DNA of 64,000 nt from Rhodospirillum sp. (GTDB taxonomy: Bacteria > Pseudomonadota > Alphaproteobacteria > Dongiales > Dongiaceae): contig PNKY01000003.1 in NCBI GenBank assembly GCA_013822765.1, positions 62,001-126,000 on the forward strand. Reading direction: 5' to 3'. The position numbers and the translations under genes are program-made. The notes under the pieces were generated by a model. That model was given only the letters and a program-made list of their open reading frames with translations, did no database searches and was not told the origin of the DNA. Positions 1 through 8,212 of the stretch are shown one piece after another (position 1 is the stretch's first letter; the number at the start of each line of letters is the position of its first letter).

Positions 1-187
1 GCCAGCCGAGGTCCTCCAGGATCGCGGCCTCGAACTCCGGCCGGCAGCGCGCCGGGTCGATATCCTCGACGCGCAGCAAGAACCGGCCGGATTCCGCCCG
101 CGCCCTGTGCCACCCCACCAGCGCCGAATGCGCGTGGCCCAGGTGCAGATGGCCGGTCGGGCTGGGCGCGAATCGCGTGACGGTCAT
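1..187 (-). CDS. gluQ: Glutamyl-Q tRNA(Asp) synthetase, N-terminal part (runs off the left edge)
   Basis: Only the first 62 residues lie in the window. They begin [12 protein letters not shown], the class I glutamyl-tRNA synthetase start, followed by the ATP-binding HIGH-type motif HLGH at residues 15-18 and the RVEDID block at about 39-44. Short stand-alone GluRS-like proteins of this kind (GluQRS, YadB) attach glutamate to queuosine in tRNA(Asp). A full-length gltX begins almost identically, so the choice of gluQ rests on the wording FLLRVEDID and the isolated context. The ATG faces away from the glycosylase gene at 217, leaving about 30 bases between the divergent starts. Confidence 0.75.
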   Translation of the reverse strand, partial: MTVTRFAPSPTGHLHLGHAHSALVGWHRARAESGRFLLRVEDIDPARCRPEFEAAILEDLGW

Positions 188-216
188 CAAGCTGCAAAGA
201 TAGAGTGTGGACGCAT

Positions 217-815
217 ATGGCTAGACCTAAAGAAGATCAGGACCTGCTGCAACGCGCGTTGCGCCATCTGGCCAAGGCCGACCGCGACTTTGCGCGCGCG
301 ATCGACGAAGTCGGCCCGCCGTTGCCGCGCAAGCGTCCCGCCGGCTTCATGGGCCTGCTGCACGTCATCGTGGCGCAGCAGGTCTCGACCCACGCCGCCA
401 AGGCGATCTCCGCCCGGCTCGACGCCGCGCTGGAGGCGAAGACGCCGGAGGCCTTTCTCAAGCTGACCGATGCCGGCCTGCGCGCGGTCGCGATCTCGCC
501 GCTGCCTTTCTGGATGGCCGTCTGTCGATGCCCAAGCTGCGCAGGCAGAGCGACGAAGAGGCCATCGCCGCGATCACCAGCGTCAAGGGCCTCGGTGTCT
601 GGTCGGCGGAAGTGTTCTTGCTGTTCAGCCTACAGCGGCCCGATGTGCTGCCGGCCCACGACCTCGGCCTCATTGTCGCGGCGCAGCGCATGAAACGCCT
701 GAAGGAAAGGCCGAGCCCCAAGCAGCTGCGCGAAATTGCCGAGCCGTGGCGCCCCTACCGCTCCTACGCGTCGCGCATGCTCTGGCACTATTATCACGCG
801 ACGCCGGCTTTGTAG
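217..815 (+). pseudogene. DNA-3-methyladenine glycosylase (AlkA/HhH-GPD type), broken by an out-of-frame deletion
   Basis: From the ATG at 217 the frame reads a normal glycosylase N-terminus (RPAGFMGLLHVIVAQQVS) up to about 490. The family then continues in another frame from about position 489: DLAAAFLDGRLS, the helix-hairpin-helix VKGLGVWSAE, and LPAHDLGL, whose Asp is at the catalytic position. It ends at 815. About 8-12 residues normally found between these blocks are missing at the junction, and the deletion is not a multiple of three. Family members remove alkylated bases. As it stands neither half alone would be active. A sequencing or assembly error is possible, but a lost stretch fits a real deletion better than a single miscalled base. 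Confidence 0.7.
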
Positions 816-824
816 GAACGCGCA

Positions 825-1502
825 ATGGCGGGACGGCCACTGACCAACCTGAGCGTCGAAGAATGGATTGAGTACGCCTTCGACCGCCCCGTGGGTACGG
901 TCGAGAAGGTCTGGTATCGGCAAGACTACGATTGGTGGGACCCGAAGCCTTGCCAAGCGGTGGCGTATCTGACGCAGCTGTTCGAGAGCTCAGGTGAGTT
1001 GCTCGAACACTATACCGCCGGCGAGATCGGACAAGGACTCTGGTATCTGATAGACAACAGCTGCGGTGGTTATTGCCGATTCCTGATAGACGGCTCGGTG
1101 CCCATCGAAGCACGCGTTGCCTGTATCGAGGCGATGCAGAGTTTGTTCGCAAGGTTGTTTCAGCCGCGCTGCGCCCCGATCCTGTCGCACATGGGTGAAC
1201 CGGGCGGTGATAAGCTCAACGGGGTCTGTTATATGTGGTGGGACATCATCCCGCTCGCCGCGAACTCGAAACCGCGCCAGCCCGATCCGATCCACGAAGC
1301 CAGCCTCGGCGTCATGCGCGCGACGCTGAGACTTCCCAATCCCGCCTGCCAGGAAAGTGCGCTGCATGGCCTCGGCCACTGGGCGCGCGCGTATCCGGAG
1401 TTTACGGCTACCACGATCGATGCTTATCTCGCGGCCAATCCGAAGCTGCGGCCCGAGCTTGTCCGCTATGCGCAGGCGGCGCGTTCGGGCTGTGTTCAAT
1501 AG
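825..1502 (+). CDS. Conserved hypothetical protein, 225 aa
   Basis: I do not recognise this family. It is a soluble, Trp- and Cys-containing protein with no signal peptide or membrane segment. The C-terminal third (ESALHGLGHWA, then helical segments ending at Gln225) looks like one or two HEAT-like helical pairs, and ESALHGLGHW is common in proteins with HEAT-type repeats. AGGAA lies 7-11 bases before the ATG, inside the end of the upstream glycosylase remnant. The gene is followed after 18 bases by the esterase gene, so the two may be co-transcribed. Function unknown. Confidence 0.6.
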   Translation: MAGRPLTNLSVEEWIEYAFDRPVGTVEKVWYRQDYDWWDPKPCQAVAYLTQLFESSGELLEHYTAGEIGQGLWYLIDNSCGGYCRFLIDGSVPIEARVACIEAMQSLFARLFQPRCAPILSHMGEPGGDKLNGVCYMWWDIIPLAANSKPRQPDPIHEASLGVMRATLRLPNPACQESALHGLGHWARAYPEFTATTIDAYLAANPKLRPELVRYAQAARSGCVQ

Positions 1503-1520
1503 AAACGAAAGCAATCGCAC

Positions 1521-2201
1521 ATGATGGAACTCTCCGGCCCCTCTCAGCCTCCCGCCGCCGGCGGCAAGCCGAAGCAGCTGGTCGCGCTGCTGCACGGCTA
1601 TGGCTCGAACGGCGAGGACCTGATCGGCCTGGCGCCGTTCTTCGCGCAGGCGTTGCCGGAGGCGGAGTTCCTGTCGCCCAACGCGCCGTTCCCGTGCGAG
1701 CTCTCGCCCTTCGGGTTCCAGTGGTTCGGGCTGGAGGATCGCTCGCCGGAGATGAAGCTGGGCGGCGTGCGCGTGGCGGCGCAGATCCTGGAGCCGTTCC
1801 TGGATGCGGAACTCGCCAGGCGCGGACTCGCCGACCGCGACCTCGCACTGGTGGGCTTCAGCCAGGGCACCATGATGTCGCTGCATGTGGGCCCGCGGCG
1901 CGCGAACCCGATCGGCGGCATTCTAGGCTTCTCCGGCGCGTTGATCGCGCCCGAGCTGCTCGCCCAGGAGACCAGGTCCAAGCCGCCGGTGTTCCTGGTC
2001 CACGGCATGGCCGACCAGGTGGTGCCGTTCGGGGCCCTGGCGCAGGCGGAGAGCGCCCTGCGAAACGCCGGGGTGCCGGTCGAGACCGAGTCACGCCCGG
2101 GCCTGGTCCATTCGATCGACCAGGTAGGCGCGGAGAAAGGCGCCCTTTTCCTGCGCCGGTGCTTCGGGAGCACCCCCGGCGCCACAATGACAAGCAAATG
2201 A
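1521..2201 (+). CDS. Alpha/beta hydrolase, phospholipase/carboxylesterase family
   Basis: The 226-residue protein has the full small-carboxylesterase layout: oxyanion-hole segment LLHGYGSNGED (23-33), nucleophile motif GFSQG with Ser114, catalytic Asp165 in HGMADQVVP, and His197 in GLVHSID. Length and motifs match the bacterial EstB / acyl-protein thioesterase-like family (Abhydrolase_2), which cleaves short esters and thioesters in the cytoplasm. There is no signal peptide. The substrate cannot be read from sequence. It lies 18 bases downstream of the 825 gene. Confidence 0.85.
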   Translation: MMELSGPSQPPAAGGKPKQLVALLHGYGSNGEDLIGLAPFFAQALPEAEFLSPNAPFPCELSPFGFQWFGLEDRSPEMKLGGVRVAAQILEPFLDAELARRGLADRDLALVGFSQGTMMSLHVGPRRANPIGGILGFSGALIAPELLAQETRSKPPVFLVHGMADQVVPFGALAQAESALRNAGVPVETESRPGLVHSIDQVGAEKGALFLRRCFGSTPGATMTSK

Positions 2202-2322
2202 AATCAACGGGATGGCGGATTTCAACATCTTGTGGTTTTCGCCCCGCCCCTCTATTGGTATTGTGTAGATATCGAGTGTGACGGGGTCGTCACCCGTCAC
2301 AGATTGGTGACGGAGCTTATGC

Positions 2323-2886
2323 GTGCAGGCATCGCCTGAAGCTTGTCCGGCCCTGGTCCTCAATGCCGACTTCCGGCCGCTGAGTTACTTCCCCCTGTCG
2401 CTGTGGCCGTGGCAGGAAGTGGTGAAGGCTGTCTTCCTGGACCGGGTCAACATCATTTCCGAATACGAGAACGAAGTGCACAGCCCGTCTTTCACGATGC
2501 GGCTGCCTTCGGTCATTTCGCTCAAGGAGTTCGTGCAGCAGTCGCGCCGGCCGGCCTTCACCAGGTTCAACGTGTTCCTGCGTGACCGCTTCCGCTGCCA
2601 ATATTGCGCGGAGACCTTCCCGACCCACGAGCTGACGTTCGACCATGTGGTGCCGCGCTCGCGCGGCGGGCGGACCAGCTGGTCGAACGTGGTCACCGCG
2701 TGCCAGACCTGCAACCTCCTCAAAGGCAGTCGTCTGCCGCACGAGGTGGGCATGCACCCACGGAGAAGGCCCCTGCAGCCCAGCACTCACGAGCTGCAGG
2801 AGAACGGTCGAGCCTTCCCGCCAAACTATCTGCACCAGAGTTGGCGGGATTTCCTTTACTGGGACACCGTGCTCGAGACCAGCTGA
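2323..2886 (+). CDS. HNH endonuclease family protein
   Basis: The 187-residue protein carries a zinc-stabilised HNH domain: CQYC at 92-95, DH at 107-108, Asn122, and CQTCN at 127-131. The N-terminal part (VLNADFRPLSYFPLSLWPW) is typical of the stand-alone HNH proteins found in most alphaproteobacteria, whose role is unknown though DNA repair is often suggested. The start is a GTG at 2323 with ACGGAG upstream. An ATG four bases earlier is in another frame and stops at once. There is no phage or restriction context here. Confidence 0.85.
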   Translation: MQASPEACPALVLNADFRPLSYFPLSLWPWQEVVKAVFLDRVNIISEYENEVHSPSFTMRLPSVISLKEFVQQSRRPAFTRFNVFLRDRFRCQYCAETFPTHELTFDHVVPRSRGGRTSWSNVVTACQTCNLLKGSRLPHEVGMHPRRRPLQPSTHELQENGRAFPPNYLHQSWRDFLYWDTVLETS

Positions 2887-2899
2887 GGCGCCTTGCCGC

Positions 2900-3334
2900 C
2901 TAGAACACGTTCTCCTCACCGTCAGCGCGGGTGATTGCGCCATAGACCTCGAAGGCGTTGCGCTCCACCCAATTGTGGCGGAGCAGCCCGTCCTCGCCCA
3001 CCTCCCACACCGCCGTTCCGCTCATCTCGAACGGCACGCCGTTCGGCTTCGTGCCCATCATGCCGTTGTTGCGTCCGGTGATCCGCCAGCGCGAGGCGAC
3101 GCGGCTGCCGTCCTCGTTCTGGAAGGTCTCAACGATGTGGAACCGGAAGTCGTGGACTCGCTCCAGGAACTGCTTCACCCAGGTCTTGAAGTCCGCGCGC
3201 GACCGCACGTCATGATCGCCGGAAGTGAGGATGAAATCCTCGCTGACCAGCCGGTCGACGGCCTCCGGGTTCTGCTTCTGCCAGACTTCCTTCCAGAAAT
3301 GTTCGACGATCGCCACACTGTTACGCCGTGTCAT
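2900..3334 (-). CDS. SnoaL-like / NTF2-fold protein
   Basis: The 144-residue protein begins MTRRNSVAIVEHFWKEVWQ and has the NTF2-fold pattern of SnoaL-like ester cyclases and related enzymes: a helical start, VDRLVSEDF, then strands with W/H-rich segments (SRWRITGRNNG, AVWEVGEDGLLRHNW). The start at 3334 has AAAGGAT upstream; the frame stays open further upstream but without a better start. It lies 31 bases downstream of the SDR gene and is probably co-transcribed with it. Proteins of this fold often act as small isomerases, cyclases or dehydratases beside SDR enzymes. The substrate is unknown. Confidence 0.75.
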   Translation of the reverse strand: MTRRNSVAIVEHFWKEVWQKQNPEAVDRLVSEDFILTSGDHDVRSRADFKTWVKQFLERVHDFRFHIVETFQNEDGSRVASRWRITGRNNGMMGTKPNGVPFEMSGTAVWEVGEDGLLRHNWVERNAFEVYGAITRADGEENVF

Positions 3335-3365
3335 GGCACGATCCTTTTCATTGCTATTTTGGGTG

Positions 3366-4118
3366 TCAGATGATTCCGCCGTTGGCCCGCAGGACTTGGC
3401 CGTTGATCCAGCCGCCATCGGGACCGGCGAGGAAGGCGACGGTCGCGGCGATATCCTCCGGCTGGCCGAGACGCTCCAGCGGCGCGAGCTTGGTCAGATG
3501 ATCGATGACCTGCTGCGGCTTGCCGTCCAGAAACAGGGCCGTCGCGGTTGGTCCGGGCGCCACCGCATTGACCGTGACGTTGCGGCCGCGCAGTTCCTTC
3601 GCAAGAATGTGCGTCATCGCCTCGATGGCCGCCTTGGTTGCGGCGTAGACGGCATAGGTCGGTTGATACAAGCCGACGACACTCGACGACAGGTTGATGA
3701 TGCGGCCGCCGTTGCGCAGCCGCCGCGCGGCCTCGCGCAGGGTGTTGAAGCTGCCCTTGAGATTGACGGCGACATGGCTGTCGAACAGCGCGTCGGTGCT
3801 CTCCGCCAGCGGCGCCAGATGCATGATGCCGGCATTGTTCACCAGCACGTCGACACCGCCGAACGCCGTCTCCGCCGCGTCGAACATGCGCGCGACCGCA
3901 GCCGGATCGCTGACGTCGGCCTGCGCGGTCAAGGCGCGGCCGCCGGCCTGCTCGATCTTGTGGGCCAGTTCCTCGGCAGGACGCGTGTTGCCGCTGTAAT
4001 TGATCACGACCGTCATCCCGTCGGCGGCAAGCCGCTCGGCAATGGCCGCGCCGATGCCGCGCGATGCGCCGGTGACGATGGCGACTCTTGCCGGGCTGTT
4101 GGGTTTCTTGCTGTCCAT
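3366..4118 (-). CDS. SDR-family oxidoreductase
   Basis: This is a classical short-chain dehydrogenase of 250 residues: cofactor loop TGASRGIG (16-23), structural NNAG (94-97), catalytic Ser in NLSSSV (144-146), and YxxxK as Tyr158-Lys162. The ending FLAGPDGGWINGQVLRANGG is typical of the family. It leads a two-gene operon with the SnoaL-like gene and is divergent from a LysR gene, with a dyad operator between them. It is clearly paralogous to the first half of the fused SDR at 14208-15941, sharing the blocks ELRGRN, PLERLGQPEDIA and LAGPDGGW. The Arg after the glycine motif is compatible with NADPH. The substrate is unknown. Confidence 0.9.
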   Translation of the reverse strand: MDSKKPNSPARVAIVTGASRGIGAAIAERLAADGMTVVINYSGNTRPAEELAHKIEQAGGRALTAQADVSDPAAVARMFDAAETAFGGVDVLVNNAGIMHLAPLAESTDALFDSHVAVNLKGSFNTLREAARRLRNGGRIINLSSSVVGLYQPTYAVYAATKAAIEAMTHILAKELRGRNVTVNAVAPGPTATALFLDGKPQQVIDHLTKLAPLERLGQPEDIAATVAFLAGPDGGWINGQVLRANGGII

Positions 4119-4207
4119 GGTTTCCTCCTGTGCGCCGCGTCCAGCGGCCGAAGTCCTTGATGTAGACCCTTGCCGTTGCCGGATAATCTGGCTTAAATTG
4201 GCATTAC

Positions 4208-4226
4208 TATTCGTTATTTTCGAATA
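4208..4226. promoter_or_regulatory. Dyad operator candidate for the LysR regulator
   Basis: TATTCG at 4208-4213 and CGAATA at 4221-4226 form a perfect 6-bp inverted repeat with a 7-bp spacer. It contains a T-N11-A core (T4211 to A4223), the hallmark of LysR-type binding boxes. It lies 12 bases before the lysR start and about 90 bases upstream of the divergent SDR gene, in an A+T-rich stretch. That position suits autorepression and activation of the SDR operon. Binding is inferred. Confidence 0.6.
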
Positions 4227-4237
4227 ATGGTGGCGGA

Positions 4238-5155
4238 TTGGACCGGCTGGATGCGATGCGTCTGTTTGTGCGGGTGGTGGAGCGGCGCAGCTTCACCCTG
4301 GCGGCCCACGACAGCGGCATGCCCCGCTCCACCGTGACTGAGGCGGTCCAGAGCCTTGAGCGGCGGCTCGGCGTGCGCCTGCTCCAGCGCACCACCCGGA
4401 CAGTGCGGCCGACCCTGGATGGCGAGGCCTACCATCAGCGCTGCCTCGCCATTCTCAACGACATCCAGGAAGCGGAAGGCGCGTTCAACGGCGCGGAGCC
4501 GCGCGGCATGTTGCGTGTCGACGTGCAGGGCACGCTCGCGCGTCACTTCCTGATGCCCGGGCTGCCCGCGTTCTTCGCACGCTATCCGAAGATCGAGCTG
4601 TCGATGAGCGAAAGCGACCGTTGGGTCGATCCGGTCCGGGAGGGCGTGGACTGCGTTCTGCGCTTCGGCGCGCTGCCGGACAGCGGCCTGGTGGCGCGCA
4701 AGGTTGCAACGCTGGATCGACTTACCTGCGCGACGCCGTCCTATCTCCAGCGCTTCGGGGTGCCGGCCGGCATCGACGCGCTCGACGGGCACCGTCTCGT
4801 GGGCATCCGGTCGCTGACCACCGGCAACGTGCGGCCGCTCAGCTTCACGGTCGGCGACAAGGTGCGGACCATCGAGATCCCGGCGACTCTTTCGGTGACC
4901 GGGCCGGAAAGCTATCGGCTTGGCCTGTGGCTGGGCCTGGGCATTGCCCAGGTGCCGCGTTTCCATGTGGAAGAGGATCTGCGCGACGGCAAGCTGGTGG
5001 AGCTGTTCCCGGATTTCCCGCCGCCCACCGTCCCGGTCTCGTTGCTCTATCCGCGCAGCCGGCAATTGTCGCTGCGCGTCAGGGTCTTCCTGGATTGGGC
5101 GGCGCAGGAGTTTGCGCGGCGGAATCGGTCGTCCGGCTCCGGCAATCCGGCTTGA
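4238..5155 (+). CDS. LysR-family transcriptional regulator
   Basis: The 305-residue protein begins MDRLDAMRLFVRVVERRSF (TTG start). It has the LysR winged HTH at about 5-64 (LAAHDSGMPRSTVTEAVQSLE) followed by a periplasmic-binding-protein-like effector domain of the kind seen in the many short LysR regulators that control SDR or quinone-reductase genes. An ATG at 4253 is an alternative start but would cut into the first helix. It is divergent from the SDR/SnoaL pair, its likely target, with the operator at 4208 in the shared intergenic region. Confidence 0.9.
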   Translation: MDRLDAMRLFVRVVERRSFTLAAHDSGMPRSTVTEAVQSLERRLGVRLLQRTTRTVRPTLDGEAYHQRCLAILNDIQEAEGAFNGAEPRGMLRVDVQGTLARHFLMPGLPAFFARYPKIELSMSESDRWVDPVREGVDCVLRFGALPDSGLVARKVATLDRLTCATPSYLQRFGVPAGIDALDGHRLVGIRSLTTGNVRPLSFTVGDKVRTIEIPATLSVTGPESYRLGLWLGLGIAQVPRFHVEEDLRDGKLVELFPDFPPPTVPVSLLYPRSRQLSLRVRVFLDWAAQEFARRNRSSGSGNPA

Positions 5156-5232
5156 GAGAGGCGCGACCGTCCGAGATGTCTCCATTCAATCGCACGATTG
5201 ACGCTTTGCGCGCGCGCCCCTAAGCCTGCGCG

Positions 5233-5871
5233 ATGCGTTCCCTGATCTCCGTCGCGCCGCAGCGCTGGCTGATGCTGTTCTCGGGCTTCCTGCTGTGGGG
5301 CCTGGGGCTCGCTTTGTTCGTGCGCGCCAACCTCGGGCTCGGACCGTGGGATGCGTTCCACCAGGGTCTCGGCTTCCAGCTCGACATCACCATGGGCACG
5401 GCCAGCATCATCGCCAGCGTGATCGTGCTGCTGTTCTGGATTCCGCTGCGCCAGCGGCCGGGCATCGGCACCATCTTCAATGCGCTGACCATCGGCCCCT
5501 TCATGGACTTCTTCCTGTGGCTGTTGCCGCAAGAAATCGAGAGCCGGTGGGTGCAAGGCGCGATGCTGCTGTTCGGCATGGCGTGCGTCGGGGTCGGCAG
5601 CGCGCTCTACCTGCCGGCGGGGCTGGGCGCCGGACCGCGCGACGGCCTGATGATGGGGCTGCACAACAAGCTCGGCTGGAGCATCCGCCTGTCGCGCACC
5701 GCGGTCGAGGCCTCCGCCCTTGCCATCGGTTTCCTGATGGGCGGCACGGTGGGCGTCGGCACGCTCGTGTTCGCGTTCGGCATCGGCCCGGTGGTGCAGG
5801 CCAGCCTCGCCCATGGGCGCCGCTGGCTGCCGGACTGGCGCCTGCCCGCGCCGGCATCCGCCCAGCAATAA
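5233..5871 (+). CDS. YczE/YitT-type integral membrane protein
   Basis: The 212-residue protein has about five membrane helices and two internally similar blocks, GLALFVRANLGLGPWDAFHQGL (about 20-41) and a later AGLGAGPRDGLMMGL block. The duplicated G-x-G-P-x-D pattern is typical of the YczE/YyaS/YitT membrane family. Members are often annotated as transporters, but the substrate is not established. No strong Shine-Dalgarno sequence precedes the ATG. It appears to be a single-gene unit. Confidence 0.75.
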   Translation: MRSLISVAPQRWLMLFSGFLLWGLGLALFVRANLGLGPWDAFHQGLGFQLDITMGTASIIASVIVLLFWIPLRQRPGIGTIFNALTIGPFMDFFLWLLPQEIESRWVQGAMLLFGMACVGVGSALYLPAGLGAGPRDGLMMGLHNKLGWSIRLSRTAVEASALAIGFLMGGTVGVGTLVFAFGIGPVVQASLAHGRRWLPDWRLPAPASAQQ

Positions 5872-5968
5872 ACCGCACGCATCCATTCCATCGGCGGTCG
5901 GCATTGGCCCGCCCGGCGCGCGAGCGCGATCTTCAGTGTGCTGCATCCCTCACGCATTGGAGGATCTC

Positions 5969-6355
5969 ATGCGCACTTTCTTCGCGATCGCGATTAGCAC
6001 CTTCATTCCAGTCCACGCCTTCGCCGGCGACATGCGGCCGATGTCGATCGACGACATGAAGGCCGCGATCATCGGCAACTCGATGAGCGGCGAGACTGAA
6101 ACCGGTGACGGCTATACCGAGCACTACACGCCCGATGGCCACATCGTCGGCCTGTCCAAGGCTGCCGGCAAATATGAAGGGACGTGGTCGTTCCGCCAGG
6201 ACGGCCTGATGTGCTTCCGCTATGGCGATGGCGTCTTCGATGGCGGCTGCGTGCGCCTGTCGCGTGACGGCGATCGGATCGGTCTGACGCGCGTCGATGG
6301 CTCGGTCGAACCCACCGCCACCTTGATCGAAGGCATGGCGCCGCAGCTGAAGTAG
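5969..6355 (+). CDS. Small exported protein, 128 aa
   Basis: The protein begins MRTFFAIAISTFIPVHAFAG, a signal peptide with likely cleavage near Ala19, and GGAGG lies 7 bases before the ATG. The mature part (MKAAIIGNSMSGETETG..YTEHYTPDGHIVGL, then MCFRYGDG) matches the layout of the exported protein at 20709-21059: an I-x-GN-S start, a Y-P/A-DG-I block, a W block, then MCF-Y. The two are divergent paralogues of a small secreted family common in alphaproteobacteria, with no function I know. Length and composition suggest a beta-rich periplasmic protein. Confidence 0.7.
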   Translation: MRTFFAIAISTFIPVHAFAGDMRPMSIDDMKAAIIGNSMSGETETGDGYTEHYTPDGHIVGLSKAAGKYEGTWSFRQDGLMCFRYGDGVFDGGCVRLSRDGDRIGLTRVDGSVEPTATLIEGMAPQLK

Positions 6356-6441
6356 TGCACAGCACCACGCACGAACTTCTCTCAGATCACGCATCGGAGT
6401 GTGGTCGCATCACCGTTTACCATGAACCTTTTCCTGAGCGC

Positions 6442-6466
6442 CGCGAGACTAGTTAGTTTTCTCGCG
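6442..6466. repeat. Hairpin in the KamA-like gene leader
   Basis: CGCGAGA (6442-6448) pairs perfectly with TCTCGCG (6460-6466) around an 11-base A+T-rich loop. It sits 87 bases after the upstream stop and about 100 bases before the radical SAM start. There is no T-run after it, so it could be a weak terminator, an operator or chance. Confidence 0.3.
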
Positions 6467-6568
6467 CCATCGCTTCGTTCAAAAGGCGTAGCTGCGCAGA
6501 AAAGCGAGGACACAGCGGAAAATTTTCGTCTAAGGTCGCCGCACCGGCTCATGCCTCGGGGGACTGCG

Positions 6569-7750
6569 ATGGCTGGAACCAAGACTGGCGACTTCGTCGA
6601 GCTCATTTCGCCGTTCCTGCGGCGCAAGATGAGCGAGCTCGAGATCGCGCACGGCATGAACAGCGCCGAGTGGCGCGCCATCGCGCTGCAGTATGTGAAG
6701 AATCCGGTGGAAGCCGCGGTTTCACCGCAGGAGCGCCGGCGCCACTACGAGTCCGAGATCACGCTCCAATTCAACGGCCAGCCGCTGGCGGGCGTCGAGC
6801 GCCTTTACCGCCGCACCGCGCTGCTCGAGCCGACTACCGTGTGCGCCGCGCATTGCCGCTGGTGCTTGCGCGGCCAGTACCCGGTGAAGACCCTGTCCGA
6901 GGGCGAGATCGTCAATGCCGCGCGCTATTTCGGCGAGGCGCAGGAGTGCGCCGAGGTCGACGAGATCCTGATCACCGGCGGCGATCCGCTGATGGCGCCG
7001 AAGCTGCTGCGCATCTCATTCCAGGCGCTTGCCGCGCACGCGCCCAACATCCGCACCATCCGTATCGGCACCCGCGTGCCGTTCCAGGATCCCGACCGCA
7101 TCAACGGCGATTTGCTTTCGGTGCTGGCCTCCCTGCCCGGCCATCGCATCGAGATCGGCGTCAACGTCAATCATCCGATCGAGTTCTGGCCAGAGTCGCG
7201 CGCCGCGATCGCGCGCATCAAGGCGACCGGCGCCACGATCTACAACCAACATCCGTTGCTCAAGGGCGTGAACGACGACCTGGCGGTGCTGGCCCAGCTC
7301 TACTCCTTGATGCGCGACAACGGCATCGAGGCGCACTACCTGTTCCACGCCATCCCGATGCAGGGCATGCGGCACCATCGCACCTCGGTGAAGAAGGGTG
7401 CGGAGCTGGCGATGCGCCTCAGCGCCTCGGGCGAATTCTCCGGCCGCGCCAAGCCGCACTATGCGCTGATGACCGACATCGGCAAGATCGTGCTCTATGA
7501 CGGCGCCATCATTGCGCACCGGCCGTCGGACAACTCGCTGCTGCTGCGCTCCGGCTACCGCGTGGAGGACCGCAAGAAGTGGAACCCCAGCTGGCGCATC
7601 CCCGCCAGCGTGGAGGTCGATGACGAGGGCTTCATGTGCGTTTGGTACAAGGACGGCGAAGACGAAGCCTGGAGCGAGCTGGGCCTCTGGGGCAACCTGC
7701 CGCTTGCCAGCAACGACACCGGGCCGCGGGCGAATTCGATCGCGGGCTAG
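6569..7750 (+). CDS. KamA-family radical SAM protein
   Basis: The 393-residue protein contains the radical SAM iron-sulfur motif C-x3-C-x2-C (Cys92, 96, 99) within AAHCRWCLRGQ, then ITGGDPLM and the lysine 2,3-aminomutase-like blocks TYNQHPLLKGVND-type and SGRAKPHYALMTDIGKI. Lysine aminomutases bind PLP on a Lys in a PGGGGK segment. Here the glycine run is shortened to DIGK, so the Lys may be kept but the site is altered. The start at 6569 has GGGGGA eight bases upstream; a longer frame from 6401 lacks this. Related EpmB enzymes beta-lysylate EF-P, but no efp or epmA is nearby. Confidence 0.8.
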   Translation: MAGTKTGDFVELISPFLRRKMSELEIAHGMNSAEWRAIALQYVKNPVEAAVSPQERRRHYESEITLQFNGQPLAGVERLYRRTALLEPTTVCAAHCRWCLRGQYPVKTLSEGEIVNAARYFGEAQECAEVDEILITGGDPLMAPKLLRISFQALAAHAPNIRTIRIGTRVPFQDPDRINGDLLSVLASLPGHRIEIGVNVNHPIEFWPESRAAIARIKATGATIYNQHPLLKGVNDDLAVLAQLYSLMRDNGIEAHYLFHAIPMQGMRHHRTSVKKGAELAMRLSASGEFSGRAKPHYALMTDIGKIVLYDGAIIAHRPSDNSLLLRSGYRVEDRKKWNPSWRIPASVEVDDEGFMCVWYKDGEDEAWSELGLWGNLPLASNDTGPRANSIAG

Positions 7751-8202
7751 CGCTTCAGCGTTTTCCGGAACCGGATCGCGCGCTCGACCTCTTCGAACCC
7801 AAGCGCAGCGTGGGCGCGTTCGCTGATCGTATTCTCGAGCAACGCGTCGGACGCCATCTCGGTATAACCCTCCGCAATGGCCGATTGTTCGGCCGCCCGA
7901 ACCAGCGCACCGCCGATGCCCTGCCTCCGCGCCTCCGGCGCCACGTACCAGGCTTCGACGAACGGCACCGGCGAGCTGTCGCACCCATCCGCATAGGGCC
8001 GCAGCGACAGTTCCAGCATACCGACGATCTTGCAATCCGCCTCGGCGACGAACACGCAGTACGGCAGGAGCGGCTCGCCATGCGCCACGAAGTAGCGCGC
8101 CACCTCCAGCCGCAACTCATCGACATTCGCGTCCGGCCACAACGCCGCGCGCATGGAGACCCAAGCTTCGGTGTCGGCTTTGGTGATGGATCGGACTCTC
8201 AC
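7747..8202 (-). CDS. GNAT acetyltransferase, AAC(6')-like
   Basis: The 151-residue GNAT protein contains ALWPDANVDE near the N-terminus, ELSLRPYADGC, VEAWYVAPEARRQGIGGALV (the acetyl-CoA-binding R-x-x-G-x-G loop) and the C-terminal ALGFEEVERAIRFRKTL. This order is that of the aminoglycoside 6'-N-acetyltransferase-I group, but chromosomal members often have other amine substrates, so no resistance claim is made. It is the last gene of the yqaA-dsbB-coq7 run, 10 bases after coq7. Its stop overlaps the end of the convergent KamA-like gene by four bases. Confidence 0.8.
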   Translation of the reverse strand: MRVRSITKADTEAWVSMRAALWPDANVDELRLEVARYFVAHGEPLLPYCVFVAEADCKIVGMLELSLRPYADGCDSSPVPFVEAWYVAPEARRQGIGGALVRAAEQSAIAEGYTEMASDALLENTISERAHAALGFEEVERAIRFRKTLKR

Positions 8203-8212
8203 TGGGGAGAAC

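Noticed and set aside
7747..8202. Calling the GNAT gene an aminoglycoside resistance gene
   Set aside because: Family resemblance only. The gene sits in a core operon with coq7 and dsbB, with no mobile context.
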